Assembly: GCA_017416795.1 (NCBI GenBank)
Contig: JAFQBD010000042.1
Location: 1-41,594 of the forward strand
Length of the DNA stretch: 41,594 nt
Origin: Bacillota bacterium
Lineage (GTDB): Bacteria; Bacillota; Clostridia; Peptostreptococcales; Anaerovoracaceae
Reading direction: 5' to 3'
In this document: in pieces, positions 31,469-41,267 of the stretch
Layout of the letters: each line of letters starts with the position of its first letter
Numbering within the stretch: the first letter of the stretch is position 1
Translations under genes and position numbers: made by a program
Notes under the pieces: generated by a model
Database searches by the model: none
Told to the model about the DNA's origin: nothing
Seen by the model: the letters and a program-made list of their open reading frames with translations, nothing else

Positions 31469-32119
31469 TTAAATGATTTCAAATAATTCTTCCGGTTTTT
31501 CGATTATATGATCAGGCGCATCTTCTCCCAGATCTTCACGTGTTTTCCCTGCGAGGGCCAGTGACCATGAAACTAAAACGGCGCCTATTCCTGCATTATG
31601 TGAACACTGGATATCAAACAGAGTATCTCCCAGCATAACTGCATTTCCAGGCTGTGATCCCAGTTTTTCGAGGGCTATATTGACAGGTTCCGGATCCGGC
31701 TTATGTTTATCGGTATCTTCAGGTGTGACGATAACATCGAAGTGCTTTGTCAGATCGAACTTCTCAAGACCTTCCATCGCTGTACGCTTGAGCCTTGAAG
31801 TTACGAGTCCCGTCTTATATCCGCGAGCCTTACACTCGATGACAAGTTCCTTCATTCCCGGGAAAAGTGCTATAAGATCGCTGAAGTTCTTTCTCTGATA
31901 GCTTCTGTAAACTCCTATGGATTCCTCTACCGGCACATCGGGAAAGAATCTCTCCAGGGTATATTCAAGCGGCTCACCGAATGTTGCGGTCAGCTTGCTT
32001 TCGTCTTCTTCTCTGTTTTCAAGTGTTCTGAATGTATGCTGCCATGACATCAGAATGACATTGTTCGTATCCATTATCGTACCGTCGAAATCGAACAGCA
32101 CTGTATCTATTTTGCTCAT
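31469..32119 (-). CDS. HAD-family phosphatase, PpaX-like
   Basis: A 216-residue HAD hydrolase with C1-type cap. Motif I F-D-F-D-G-T holds the nucleophile, motif II is V-T-S-R, motif III K-P-D-P-E-P and motif IV L-G-D-T-L-F-D. The pattern is closest to PpaX pyrophosphatase or phosphoglycolate phosphatase; the substrate cannot be fixed from sequence. The ATG at 32117-32119 lies nine bases after AAGGAG. It is upstream of addB by 50 bases, same strand. Confidence 0.88.
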   Translation of the reverse strand: MSKIDTVLFDFDGTIMDTNNVILMSWQHTFRTLENREEDESKLTATFGEPLEYTLERFFPDVPVEESIGVYRSYQRKNFSDLIALFPGMKELVIECKARGYKTGLVTSRLKRTAMEGLEKFDLTKHFDVIVTPEDTDKHKPDPEPVNIALEKLGSQPGNAVMLGDTLFDIQCSHNAGIGAVLVSWSLALAGKTREDLGEDAPDHIIEKPEELFEII

Positions 32120-32169
32120 ATGTGTACGCTCCTTATCAACTGCTATTTTACCACACCTCACAACAATGG

Positions 32170-32202
32170 AAAAGCCCGGCTCTTGAAAGAACCCGGGCTT
32201 TT
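32170..32202 (-). terminator. Terminator between the sodium-pump subunit gene and the HAD gene
   Basis: A ten-pair GC-rich stem (32170-32179 with 32193-32202) encloses a second four-pair stem (TCTT/AAGA). The minus-strand tail is TTTT. It lies about 94 bases after the stop codon of the upstream gene. Confidence 0.8.
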
Positions 32203-32295
32203 CGCGGTGTATAAAAATGATTTTAGAGATTTCTCATTAAATCGTATGTATTATATCACATTATTTTTAGTGTATCAAGTATCTCGATACTGCCA

Positions 32296-33453
32296 TTAAT
32301 ATCCGCCGAACATTGACAACATTACTGCAGCAGCAACACCTGATCCGATAACGCCTGCTACGTTAGGTCCCATAGCATGCATCAGCAGGAAGTTGGCAGG
32401 ATTTGCCTTCTGTCCTTCGATCTGTGATACTCTGGCTGCCATAGGTACAGCTGATACGCCGGCTGAACCGATGAGCGGATTTATCTTACCGCCTGTAAGT
32501 ACGTTCATCAGCTTAGCGATAAGAACTCCGCCTGCAGTACCTACTGCGAATGCGCAAACACCAAGGATAACGATCTTGATAGTTGACCATGTGATGAATG
32601 TCGATCCTGTTGCTGATGCGCCTACGCAAGTTCCCAGCAGGATAACCAGAATGTTCATGAGCGCATTGGAAGCAACTTCTGAAAGTCTTGCTGTTCTTCC
32701 ACACTCTTTGAACAGATTACCGAGCATCAAACATCCAACCAGCGGTGCGGCTGATGGCAGAAGCAGACAAACTACTACTGTTACTGCGATAGGGAACAAG
32801 ATCTTTTCTCTCTGTGAAACTACTCTCAGCTGTTCCATCTTTATCAGTCTTTCTTTTTCTGTTGTCAGAGCCTTCATGATAGGAGGCTGAATAACAGGAA
32901 CCAGTGCCATGTATGAATATGCAGCTACTGCGATAGGTCCCAGCAGGTGATCTGCCAGTTTACCTGTAAGATAGATAGCAGTAGGACCGTCGGCTCCGCC
33001 GATGATACCGATAGATGCAGCTTCCTGTGCATTGAATCCCAGTATGATAGCAGCGAAGAATGCGAAGAATATTCCCAGCTGTGCAGCAGCTCCCATCAGC
33101 AGTGACTTAGGGTTAGCGATGAGCGGACCGAAGTCAGTCATGGCACCCACACCTAAGAATATCAGTGATGGAAGTATAGGTTTCAGTAAATAGAATATTG
33201 TAAGTATACCTGCATCAGTCAGCTGGCTTGAACTTGTCAGTTCGAAATGTTCGATGAACATTCCGGACATCGGCAAGTTACTGAGCAGCATACCGAATGC
33301 GATCGGAACCAGCAATAAAGGTTCGAATCCTTTTTTGATGGCAAGATATAAGAAAACAAACGACACCAGAATCATTATACCGTTCTGATAGCTGAAATTC
33401 GCGATTCCTGTGTCATTCCACAGATTTACAAAAGAGTCTAATATAGCGCCCAT
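32296..33453 (-). CDS. Sodium-translocating decarboxylase, beta subunit
   Basis: The membrane subunit that couples decarboxylation of carboxybiotin to sodium export (OadB/MmdB/GcdB family), 385 residues. The key G-G-A-D-G-P-T-A-I-Y-L segment and N-P-A-N-F-L-L-M-H-A-M-G-P-N-V-A-G at the C-terminus are conserved; about nine to eleven hydrophobic segments. Whether it serves oxaloacetate, methylmalonyl-CoA or glutaconyl-CoA cannot be told. The alpha (carboxyltransferase), biotin-carrier and gamma genes usually next to it are absent; here it is a single-gene unit. GAAGGAGAG precedes the ATG. Confidence 0.93.
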   Translation of the reverse strand: MGAILDSFVNLWNDTGIANFSYQNGIMILVSFVFLYLAIKKGFEPLLLVPIAFGMLLSNLPMSGMFIEHFELTSSSQLTDAGILTIFYLLKPILPSLIFLGVGAMTDFGPLIANPKSLLMGAAAQLGIFFAFFAAIILGFNAQEAASIGIIGGADGPTAIYLTGKLADHLLGPIAVAAYSYMALVPVIQPPIMKALTTEKERLIKMEQLRVVSQREKILFPIAVTVVVCLLLPSAAPLVGCLMLGNLFKECGRTARLSEVASNALMNILVILLGTCVGASATGSTFITWSTIKIVILGVCAFAVGTAGGVLIAKLMNVLTGGKINPLIGSAGVSAVPMAARVSQIEGQKANPANFLLMHAMGPNVAGVIGSGVAAAVMLSMFGGY

Positions 33454-33509
33454 GTGTTTGTCTCTCCTTCTTCAAATGACATAATAGATGCTTCTGCATC
33501 AACGTAAAA

Positions 33510-33538
33510 AATATAGCACAAATGGGTTTTCTTTACAA
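33510..33538 (-). promoter_or_regulatory. Predicted promoter of the decarboxylase beta gene
   Basis: TTGTAA (33533-33538) and TATATT (33510-33515), 17 bases apart on the minus strand. A perfect five-pair hairpin (33487-33500) would sit at the start of the 50-base leader and may stabilise the message. Confidence 0.55.
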
Positions 33539-33595
33539 GTATGTATCAATATTAATACAGTATACAAGATTATACAAAACAAGACTTTCCAATGA

Positions 33596-35854
33596 CTACA
33601 GCTTCATCGTCAATCCGATCTTCTGCTTATCATAATCTATCTTGATGATCTTGACCTTGACTGTATCTCCTACGGACACTACATCCATAGGGTGGTTGAT
33701 GTATTTTCTGCTCATCTCTGAAATATGCACCAGGCCGTCATTCTTCACTCCTATATCGACGAAGGCACCGAAATCCACTACGTTACGAACAGTTCCTTCA
33801 AGCTCCATATCGATTTTCAGATCTTCGAATGACTTGACATCGTTCCTGAATACTACCGGAGGCGCATCTTCACGAGGGTCTCTTCCCGGCTTCTTCATTT
33901 CTGCAATGATGTCTGTGAGAGTCGGCACACCTACTTCCAGTTCCGCCGCCATCTTCTCGATAGCCTTCTTCATATTTCTCTTAGGCTTTTCTTCTGTCTT
34001 GGAAAGCTCAGCCAGTGCAGCAAGTCCCTTGGCTCTTGTCTTCGGTACCGCAGGCTTCTCAGTCTGTCCATATACTTCCCAGATCTTTTCATCTATGTCA
34101 GCTGCTCCGCCTTTTGAAAGTTCGGCTTTTTCGATGCCAAGCTTCTTCAGCATGGCTTCAGCAGCTGCATATGATTCAGGGTGTACTGATGTGTTATCCA
34201 GCGGATTCTTGCCGTCTGCTATACGAATGAAGCCTGCACACTGGTTATATGTCTTTTCACCAAGTTTAGCGACTTTCTTCAGTTCTTTTCTTTCTTTAAA
34301 AACACCGTTTTCTTCTCTGTATGCAACGATATTTTTGGCGATACCCATGTTTATGCCCGCCACATGTGCCAGCAGTGAAGGTGATGCAGTATTAAGTTCC
34401 ACGCCTACTCTGTTAACACAGTCTTCCACTACATTATCGAGGGCACCTTCGAGAAGTGTCTGGTTGATATCATGCTGATACTGACCTACGCCTATACTCT
34501 TTGTCGGTATCTTGACCAGCTCAGCCAGAGGATCCTGAAGTCTTCTTCCCAGCGACATAGCACCTCTTACCGTAACATCAAGATCAGGGTATTCTTCTGT
34601 CGCCAGCTTGGAAGCAGAATATACAGAAGCACCGGCTTCGTTTACGATAGTGTAGCTTATATCGTATCCCGACTTTCTGATAAAGTCTGCAACTACTTCT
34701 TCCGTTTCTCTTGATGCAGTTCCGTTACCTATAACGATAGTATTGATCCTGAACTTATCCACCAGCTTCTTCAGCACGGCTTCAGTTCCCTTGATATCTT
34801 TCTTAGGTTCTGTAGGATAAACAGTAGTATAAGCCAGCAGCTTGCCTGTTTCGTTGAGCACAGCCACCTTACATCCTGTTCTGTATCCCGGGTCGATACT
34901 GATGATACGCGCACCCTTGACAGGAGGTACCATCAGCAGTTTTTCAGTATTCTTGGCAAATACTTTGACAGCTTCCGCTTCAGCTCTCTCTGTCAGCATA
35001 TTTCTCATTTCACGCTCGATGGACGGTGCCATAAGTCTCTTATATGCATCGGCAACAGTATCTTCTAAAAGTCCTGTAAATATTGATTTTTCATTAGTTA
35101 TGATAGCATCGCCTATCAACGATCCCATCTTGTCTGTATCTGTCAGCACCTTGACCTTCAGCTTCTTTTCCTTCTCGCCTCTGTTGATGGCAAGTACTCT
35201 GTGATTAGGGATCTTATCGATACCTTCGCTGTGGTCATAGTACATTTCATATACAGTCTTTTCTTCGGCATCGACAGCTTCAGTATTGATGACTCCGCTT
35301 GCAGCAGTCTTCTCTCTTACATCTGCTGTGATCTCAGGGTCATCAGATATCATCTCTGCGATGATATCGCATGCTCCTGCGATAGCCTCAGCCTCATCTG
35401 CAACCCCAAGCTCTTCGGAGATATAGCCCTTTGCATAGTTTTCGGCAGAGCCGCTCTCTATTTCCTGTGCCATGAATAGTTCCGCCAGAGGCGCCAGGCC
35501 TTTTTCTCTTGCCTTGGATGCTCTTGTAGCCTTCTTTTTCTTAAAAGGCTTATAAAGGTCTTCGACTCTCTGGAGCACCTGGGCTTCCTCGATCTGAGCT
35601 TTCAGTTCGTCTGTCAGCTTGCCCTGCTCGTCGATGAGTCTTATTACTTCTTCCTTACGCTCCTGCAGATTTCTCAGGTAAGTAAGTCTTTCGTCAAGGT
35701 CACGGAGAACGACGTCGGACATGCCGCCTGTCACTTCCTTACGGTATCTTGCGATAAAAGGAATGGTGTTTCCTTCGTCTATAAGTGCTACTGTCTGTTC
35801 CACCTGGCTTACCTTCAGCTTGAATTCCGCTGCCAGGATCTCAATTATATTCAT
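33596..35854 (-). CDS. tex: Tex-family S1 RNA-binding protein
   Basis: A 752-residue protein of the Tex/YhgF family, transcription-associated nucleic-acid binders. The amino end F-I-A-R-Y-R-K-E-V-T-G-G and the L-Y-K-P-F-K-K-K-K motif are typical. The middle YqgF-like (RuvC-fold) domain begins I-S-I-D-P-G-Y-R-T-G-C-K. Helix-hairpin-helix segments follow (A-G-I-N-M-G-I-A-K-N-I-V), and the C-terminal S1 domain contains D-F-G-A-F-V-D-I-G and H-I-S-E-M-S. It starts eight bases after prfB and ends the corC-secA-prfB-tex run. Confidence 0.95.
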   Translation of the reverse strand: MNIIEILAAEFKLKVSQVEQTVALIDEGNTIPFIARYRKEVTGGMSDVVLRDLDERLTYLRNLQERKEEVIRLIDEQGKLTDELKAQIEEAQVLQRVEDLYKPFKKKKATRASKAREKGLAPLAELFMAQEIESGSAENYAKGYISEELGVADEAEAIAGACDIIAEMISDDPEITADVREKTAASGVINTEAVDAEEKTVYEMYYDHSEGIDKIPNHRVLAINRGEKEKKLKVKVLTDTDKMGSLIGDAIITNEKSIFTGLLEDTVADAYKRLMAPSIEREMRNMLTERAEAEAVKVFAKNTEKLLMVPPVKGARIISIDPGYRTGCKVAVLNETGKLLAYTTVYPTEPKKDIKGTEAVLKKLVDKFRINTIVIGNGTASRETEEVVADFIRKSGYDISYTIVNEAGASVYSASKLATEEYPDLDVTVRGAMSLGRRLQDPLAELVKIPTKSIGVGQYQHDINQTLLEGALDNVVEDCVNRVGVELNTASPSLLAHVAGINMGIAKNIVAYREENGVFKERKELKKVAKLGEKTYNQCAGFIRIADGKNPLDNTSVHPESYAAAEAMLKKLGIEKAELSKGGAADIDEKIWEVYGQTEKPAVPKTRAKGLAALAELSKTEEKPKRNMKKAIEKMAAELEVGVPTLTDIIAEMKKPGRDPREDAPPVVFRNDVKSFEDLKIDMELEGTVRNVVDFGAFVDIGVKNDGLVHISEMSRKYINHPMDVVSVGDTVKVKIIKIDYDKQKIGLTMKL

Positions 35855-35862
35855 TTAAGTCG

Positions 35863-36984
35863 TTACTCCTTCTGCTTCAGTTTCTCGTTGATAAAATAGT
35901 CCAGATCTCCGTCCATAACTGCATGGACATTACCTACTTCTGCGTTGGTTCTGTGGTCTTTCACCATTGTGTACGGGTGGAAAACGTAGGATCTGATCTG
36001 GCTTCCCCACGTTATCTGGTTGTAGTCGCCCTTCAGCTCCTTGATGGATTCCTTTTCTTCCTGTTCCTTCAGTTCGATCAGCTTGGACATGAGCATCTTC
36101 ATGGCGTATTCCCTGTTCTGCATCTGGGAACGCTCATTCTGACATGTTACTACTATATGTGTCGGCAAGTGAGTTATTCTTACTGCCGAGTCTGTCATGT
36201 TGACGTGCTGACCGCCTGCTCCCGATGCTCTGTACGTATCGATTCGCAGGTCTTCAGGGTTGATCTCTATCGTAGTGTCGAATTCGATTTCAGGCGTTAC
36301 ATCCAGAGATGCGAAAGACGTATGTCTTCTGCCTGATGAATCGAACGGCGATATCCTTACCAGCCTGTGGACGCCCTTCTCGTTCTTCAGATATCCGTAT
36401 GCATAGTCGCCTTCTACAAGGAGAGTCGCACTCTTGATACCTGCTTCAACGTCATCGTTCATGTCCATCAGCTTGGCCTTAAATCCGCGTTTTTCACACC
36501 ATCTGGTGTACATTCTGAATATCATCTCAGCCCAGTCCATAGCTTCTGTCCCGCCGGAACCTGCATGGACTGAAATGATAGCGTTGTTCTTGTCGTACTT
36601 GCCGTCAAGCAAAGTCTTCAGCTTGAGGCTTTCCAGATCTTTTTCGAGGCTTTCAGCCGCCGGCTGTGCTTCTTCTGCAAGCATTTCTGCTTCTTCGGCT
36701 TCGCCGCTGCCTTCGGCTTCTTCCGCCATCTCGATCATTACCTCCAGATCTTCAAGTCTTGTCTTGAGTCCGTTGAACTCATCAAGGGAGTTTTCCAGAG
36801 ATTTCTTTTCTTTCATTATCTTCTGTGCCTTTTCCTGGTCGTCCCAGAAGTTCGGCACAGTTATCTGTTCTTCTATTTTAGACAGCTCTGCTTCAAGCCC
36901 TGCCGGGTCAAGAGACTCCCCCGCCTCCTTGAGCATCGTCTGCAGAGCAGGGAGCTGCCCTTTTATCTGATCTAAAATGATCAC
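35863..36984 (-). CDS. prfB: Peptide chain release factor 2, no programmed frameshift
   Basis: Releases peptides at UGA and UAA stop codons. The recognition tripeptide S-P-F lies in R-I-S-P-F-D-S-S-G-R and the catalytic G-G-Q in A-S-G-A-G-G-Q-H-V-N. The protein is 373 residues in one frame. At the place where most bacteria read CTT TGA C and shift by one base, this gene reads CTT GAC and continues, so the autoregulatory frameshift has been lost; G-rich Shine-Dalgarno-like sequence just before it remains. The start is GTG at 36982-36984, ten bases after AGGAGG. It lies 14 bases after secA. Confidence 0.96.
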   Translation of the reverse strand: MIILDQIKGQLPALQTMLKEAGESLDPAGLEAELSKIEEQITVPNFWDDQEKAQKIMKEKKSLENSLDEFNGLKTRLEDLEVMIEMAEEAEGSGEAEEAEMLAEEAQPAAESLEKDLESLKLKTLLDGKYDKNNAIISVHAGSGGTEAMDWAEMIFRMYTRWCEKRGFKAKLMDMNDDVEAGIKSATLLVEGDYAYGYLKNEKGVHRLVRISPFDSSGRRHTSFASLDVTPEIEFDTTIEINPEDLRIDTYRASGAGGQHVNMTDSAVRITHLPTHIVVTCQNERSQMQNREYAMKMLMSKLIELKEQEEKESIKELKGDYNQITWGSQIRSYVFHPYTMVKDHRTNAEVGNVHAVMDGDLDYFINEKLKQKE

Positions 36985-36998
36985 TCGATCACTTCCTC

Positions 36999-39755
36999 CT
37001 ATTCATTTCGTCCACAACAATGCTTATACTTCTTGCCCGAACCACACGGACACGGATCGTTTCTGCCTACCTTAGGTGCATCACGCCTTACTGTTTCAGG
37101 CTTTCTGCGTTCTCTTTCAGGGATCTGCTGCTGTTCAGGCATATCTCCTGCCATCATCGGTTCGTCGGCAAATTCATCTTTGTGGCCTTCACCGCTTCCC
37201 ATAACGTTCTTACGCTCTGCAGAAGTCTGTACTGTTACGTTATAACATGCCTTGACGAAGTCTTCCTTGATGGAGTTTACCATCAGTTCGAACATATCGA
37301 AGCCTTCCTGTGCATAGGCACCGGCAGGATCCTGTCCGCCAAGTCCTCTGAGTCCGATACCGCTCTTGAGCTGATCCATGGCATCGATATGATCCATCCA
37401 CTTGTTGTCTACTACTCTTATGAGGATCATACGCTCAACTTCACGGAGCTGCTCGATCCCGATTTCTTCTTCTTTCTTCTGGTATATCTGTTCGAAGTTG
37501 TCATAAAGTCTTGCCTTCAGGTTTTCTTCATCCATATCGGCAAAATCTTCTTCGGTGAATGTCAATGCCTTGAAGTCAGGAGTGATTTTCTTAAGACCCT
37601 TGTTGATAGTTTCGAAATCCCATTCTTCAGGGAACTTGGATGCTATAACTACAGGATCTACTACTTCATCGATCAGCTGCTTAGTCATAGAAGTCACGTC
37701 TTCTCTCAGATCTTCTCCGAAGAGAACTCTCTTACGTTCGCCGTATATGATCTCACGCTGCTTATTCATAACGTTGTCATACTGGAGAACGTATTTTCTG
37801 ATGCTGAAGTTCTTGCCTTCTACCTTCTTCTGAGCATTTTCGATCTGCTTAGTGATCATACCTGCTTCGATGGCTTCATCTTCTTCTACGCCGAGCCTCT
37901 GTACCATGGCCTGCATTCTTTCGCCGCCGAAGAGTCTCATCAGTTCGTCCTGCATACTGAGGCAGAACTGTGTCTGGCCAGGGTCTCCCTGTCTTCCGGA
38001 ACGACCTCTGAGCTGGTTATCGATACGTCTTGATTCATGTCTTTCTGTACCTACGATGCAAAGCCCGCCTAATTCTCTTACTTTTTCCTGCTCTTCGCGT
38101 CTTTCTTCCTTATACTTCGCATGGAGTTTCTGGAATTCTTCACGAGCCTTGAGAAGCTCAGGATCATCGCTCTGTACGAAGCTTGTAGCAAATGCGATAG
38201 CTTCATCATCATAGCCGTTCTTCGCCATATCTCTCTTGGCTTCGAATTCAGGATTTCCTCCCAGGATGATGTCAGTACCTCTACCTGCCATATTAGTAGC
38301 GATGGTGATGGCACCCAGTCTTCCTGCTTCAGCAACGATCTGTGCTTCCTTTTCATGCTGCTTCGCATTGAGGATGTTATAGTTCTTGATGCCATGCTTT
38401 CTCAAAGCATTAGCTATGAGTTCTGATTTTTCGATAGATGTGGTACCTACGAGAACCGGCTGTCCTGTCTTATGAGCTTCCACTACCATATTCACGATAG
38501 ACTTATACTTGCCGCGTTCTGTAGCATATACGGCATCCTGCAGGTCCTGTCTTGCGATAGGCTTATTCGTAGGGATAACTACAACGTCCATGTTGTATAT
38601 TTCTCTGAATTCACCTTCTTCAGTCTTCGCAGTACCTGTCATACCTGCCAGTTTCTGATACATTCTGAAATAGTTCTGAAGTGTGATAGTCGCCAGCGTC
38701 TTTGATTCAGATCTAACGAGTACGTTTTCCTTAGCTTCGATAGCCTGATGGAGTCCGTCGCTGTATCTTCTTCCGAACATGAGACGACCTGTAAATTCGT
38801 CAACTATAACTACTTCGCCGTCTCTTACGATATAGTCTACATCACGCTTCATCATGTTACGTGCTTTCAGCGCCTGAAGAACGTGATGGTTTATTTCCAT
38901 GTTTTCCGGATCGGAGAAGTTTTCGATACCGAAGTATTTTTCGCACTTTTCTACACCGGCATCGGTAAGTGCTATCTGCTTATCCTTCTCTTCGATAGTG
39001 AAATCGTTATCTTCGCCTTCCTTAAGTGTCCTTACGAATCCGTCTGCCCTCTTATACATATCGGTAGACTTATCGCCTCTTCCCGAAATGATGAGCGGAG
39101 TTCTGGCTTCGTCGATGAGGATGGAGTCAACTTCGTCTATGATGGCATAATTCAGTTCTCTCTGCATCATGTCATCTTTGTATACTACCATGTTGTCTCT
39201 CAGATAGTCGAAACCGTACTCGTTATTAGTTCCGTAAGTGATGTCTGCCTGATAGGCTGCTCTTCTTTCTTCTTCTGAAATGCCATGAATGACACAACCC
39301 ACAGTAAGCCCTAAGAAAGTATAGAGCTTACCCATCCATTCCATATCTCGCTTAGCCAGGTAATCGTTGACTGTTACAACGTGAACGCCTTTGCCTTCAA
39401 GTGCGTTAAGATATGCAGGAAGTGTAGCTACCAGTGTCTTACCTTCACCTGTCTTCATTTCAGAGATCCTGCCCTGATGAAGTACGATGCCGCCTATGAT
39501 CTGCACATAGAAGTGCTTCATGCCGAGGCTTCTCCATGCAGCTTCTCTACATACTGCAAAGGCTTCAGGTAAGATATCGTCAAGCGTTTCTCCCTGCTGC
39601 AGACGATCTTTGAATTCTTTTGTCTTTTCGCGGAGTTCTTCATCAGTAAGAGCCTGCATAGCTTCATCATATGCCATGACCTGATCTGCTATCTTAGAAA
39701 CTTTCTTGACTTCTTTTTCATTGAGATCTCCGAAGATTTTTTCCATTAAACCCAT
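36999..39755 (-). CDS. secA: Preprotein translocase ATPase SecA
   Basis: Motor ATPase that pushes secreted proteins through SecYEG. The length of 918 residues is typical. Walker A is in M-K-T-G-E-G-K-T-L, the DEAD-like Walker B in [15 protein letters not shown], and [10 protein letters not shown] and [10 protein letters not shown] are intact. The C-terminal zinc motif is [13 protein letters not shown], which contacts SecB or ribosomes and lipids. AGGGG lies seven bases before the ATG. secA followed by prfB is a common Firmicutes order. Confidence 0.98.
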   Translation of the reverse strand: MGLMEKIFGDLNEKEVKKVSKIADQVMAYDEAMQALTDEELREKTKEFKDRLQQGETLDDILPEAFAVCREAAWRSLGMKHFYVQIIGGIVLHQGRISEMKTGEGKTLVATLPAYLNALEGKGVHVVTVNDYLAKRDMEWMGKLYTFLGLTVGCVIHGISEEERRAAYQADITYGTNNEYGFDYLRDNMVVYKDDMMQRELNYAIIDEVDSILIDEARTPLIISGRGDKSTDMYKRADGFVRTLKEGEDNDFTIEEKDKQIALTDAGVEKCEKYFGIENFSDPENMEINHHVLQALKARNMMKRDVDYIVRDGEVVIVDEFTGRLMFGRRYSDGLHQAIEAKENVLVRSESKTLATITLQNYFRMYQKLAGMTGTAKTEEGEFREIYNMDVVVIPTNKPIARQDLQDAVYATERGKYKSIVNMVVEAHKTGQPVLVGTTSIEKSELIANALRKHGIKNYNILNAKQHEKEAQIVAEAGRLGAITIATNMAGRGTDIILGGNPEFEAKRDMAKNGYDDEAIAFATSFVQSDDPELLKAREEFQKLHAKYKEERREEQEKVRELGGLCIVGTERHESRRIDNQLRGRSGRQGDPGQTQFCLSMQDELMRLFGGERMQAMVQRLGVEEDEAIEAGMITKQIENAQKKVEGKNFSIRKYVLQYDNVMNKQREIIYGERKRVLFGEDLREDVTSMTKQLIDEVVDPVVIASKFPEEWDFETINKGLKKITPDFKALTFTEEDFADMDEENLKARLYDNFEQIYQKKEEEIGIEQLREVERMILIRVVDNKWMDHIDAMDQLKSGIGLRGLGGQDPAGAYAQEGFDMFELMVNSIKEDFVKACYNVTVQTSAERKNVMGSGEGHKDEFADEPMMAGDMPEQQQIPERERRKPETVRRDAPKVGRNDPCPCGSGKKYKHCCGRNE

Positions 39756-39772
39756 TTCGTTTCCCCTTTCTT

Positions 39773-41038
39773 CTATTCCTTTTCGTTCTTATCTTTTACA
39801 GTAAGATTTATTTCTATGGCCTTTCTGTCGTCGGCCTTTGTTACTCTTGCCTTGAATATCTTGCCGTCTATCTCTGTTTCAAATTTATCGTTTTTCTTAG
39901 GCAGGTTGTCCAGTTCAAGAACCACCCATCCGTTCACTGTTACTACATCGTATTCTTCTTCAACATCGAAGTAATCCAGGACCTTAGCCAGGTTAGCACT
40001 GCATTTGACTCTGTAGCTTCCGTTCTGAAGCGGCATGATATCCTTAGATATTACGGCATCATGCTCATCATATATCTCTCCTACCAGTTCCTCGATGATG
40101 TCTTCCATAGTTACAAGACCTTCCGTACCGCCGTATTCATCTATGACTATGGCCATATGCGTTTTCACCTGCTGCATCTTCTTGAGAAGGTCTGAGATCT
40201 TGATAACAGTACTTACAAATACGACAGGTGTAACGTAATCTACTATATTCTTATTAGTTCCAACTATATGATTATGGAAGTCTTTCTGGTTTATAACGCC
40301 TATTATCTTATCGATATCTTCTTCATAAACAGGCAGTCTCGAATACCCGGTACTCTTGAATATCTCTGCCAGTTCTTCCTTAGGACAGTCTGTCTCTATG
40401 GCTTCCATTTCAGGTCGCGGTGTCATTACATCTTCAGCAGTAAGTTCATAGAACTCGATAGCATTTTGAATGAGCTCGCTGTGCATCTTCTCGATACCGC
40501 CGCCTTCTTCTGCTTCTTCTACCATTGTCAGGATCTCATCACCTGTTATCGCATCTTCATCACCCAGCTTGAATACCTTGGCAATAAATTGCTTCCATAA
40601 AGTAAATATGAAGTTTATAGGTGTCAACAGTGTCATGAAGAATTTAAGGAGAGGCGCAGAAAATTTAGAGAAACCTTCCGGCTTTTCCTTGGCAATATTC
40701 TTAGGTGTTATTTCACCAAAGATAAGCACAACAACGGTTATGACTACTGTTGCTATAGTTGCGCCGTATGCACCGAACAATTCTATGAACAGAACTGTCG
40801 CTACCGACGTCATGGTTATGTTCACTATATTATTTCCTACCAGTATTGTGGTAAGGAGCTTATCGTATTTTTCCGACAGCTTCAGTACGTTTTCTGCTTT
40901 TTTATCTCCGTCGCCCGCCATATTCTTCAGTCTTATCTTGTTGACAGATGTGAAAGCTGTCTCTGTAGCTGAGAAATATGCCGAAAAAAGTATTAATATG
41001 ACAATGACTATAATATCTCCGATTATGTCGCTGTTCAT
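39773..41038 (-). CDS. CNNM/CBS-domain membrane protein (CorC/HlyC family)
   Basis: A 421-residue protein of the YhdP/YrkA type. Order: CNNM (DUF21) membrane domain with three to four segments (about 1-185), a CBS pair (about 200-325, including M-T-P-R-P-E-M-E-A and [10 protein letters not shown]), and a C-terminal CorC_HlyC domain (about 335-415). The A-T-E-T-A-F motif near residue 25 is diagnostic of CNNM. Relatives export magnesium or cobalt; older hemolysin names are misleading. AAGGAGG lies ten bases before the ATG. Its stop is 17 bases before secA, so it probably heads the operon. Confidence 0.92.
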   Translation of the reverse strand: MNSDIIGDIIVIVILILFSAYFSATETAFTSVNKIRLKNMAGDGDKKAENVLKLSEKYDKLLTTILVGNNIVNITMTSVATVLFIELFGAYGATIATVVITVVVLIFGEITPKNIAKEKPEGFSKFSAPLLKFFMTLLTPINFIFTLWKQFIAKVFKLGDEDAITGDEILTMVEEAEEGGGIEKMHSELIQNAIEFYELTAEDVMTPRPEMEAIETDCPKEELAEIFKSTGYSRLPVYEEDIDKIIGVINQKDFHNHIVGTNKNIVDYVTPVVFVSTVIKISDLLKKMQQVKTHMAIVIDEYGGTEGLVTMEDIIEELVGEIYDEHDAVISKDIMPLQNGSYRVKCSANLAKVLDYFDVEEEYDVVTVNGWVVLELDNLPKKNDKFETEIDGKIFKARVTKADDRKAIEINLTVKDKNEKE

Positions 41039-41076
41039 CGTTTGTTAGCCTCCTTAAGACATAGTAAATCCATAAT

Positions 41077-41104
41077 ATAATAGTATACCTTATTTCGGCA
41101 TCAA
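41077..41104 (-). promoter_or_regulatory. Predicted promoter of the corC-secA-prfB-tex operon
   Basis: TTGATG (41099-41104) and TATTAT (41077-41082), 16 bases apart on the minus strand, about 40 bases before the start codon. An overlapping TATACT is an alternative -10 box. Confidence 0.4.
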
Positions 41105-41125
41105 AAGAAATACAAAAAACTCAAA

Positions 41126-41146
41126 AACCCGGGTGGTGGCCGGGTT
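41126..41146 (-). terminator. Rho-independent terminator after the third NhaC-type gene
   Basis: A seven-pair GC-rich stem (41126-41132 with 41140-41146) has an outer CTCA/TGAG extension and is followed by TTTTTGAGTTTTTTG on the minus strand. It lies about 120 bases after the stop codon; the intervening stretch has only small hairpins (for example GGAAG/CTTCC near 41169-41186) and no gene. Confidence 0.8.
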
Positions 41147-41267
41147 CCTGAGCTTACATATTTAGCTTGGAAGATTGTAAGCTTCCATTATATATCTGAG
41201 AGCGGCACGCGCTTCTCATCCAAATATTATTATCACCAATATGTATAGTTTTTATTCTTTGTTTAGC

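Noticed and set aside
37020..38033. A long plus-strand reading frame opposite secA (337 codons)
   Set aside because: It is a shadow of the highly conserved secA gene, rich in Phe, Cys and Leu as expected for antisense frames, with no ribosome binding site. The same applies to other long antisense frames over cysS, tex and prfB.
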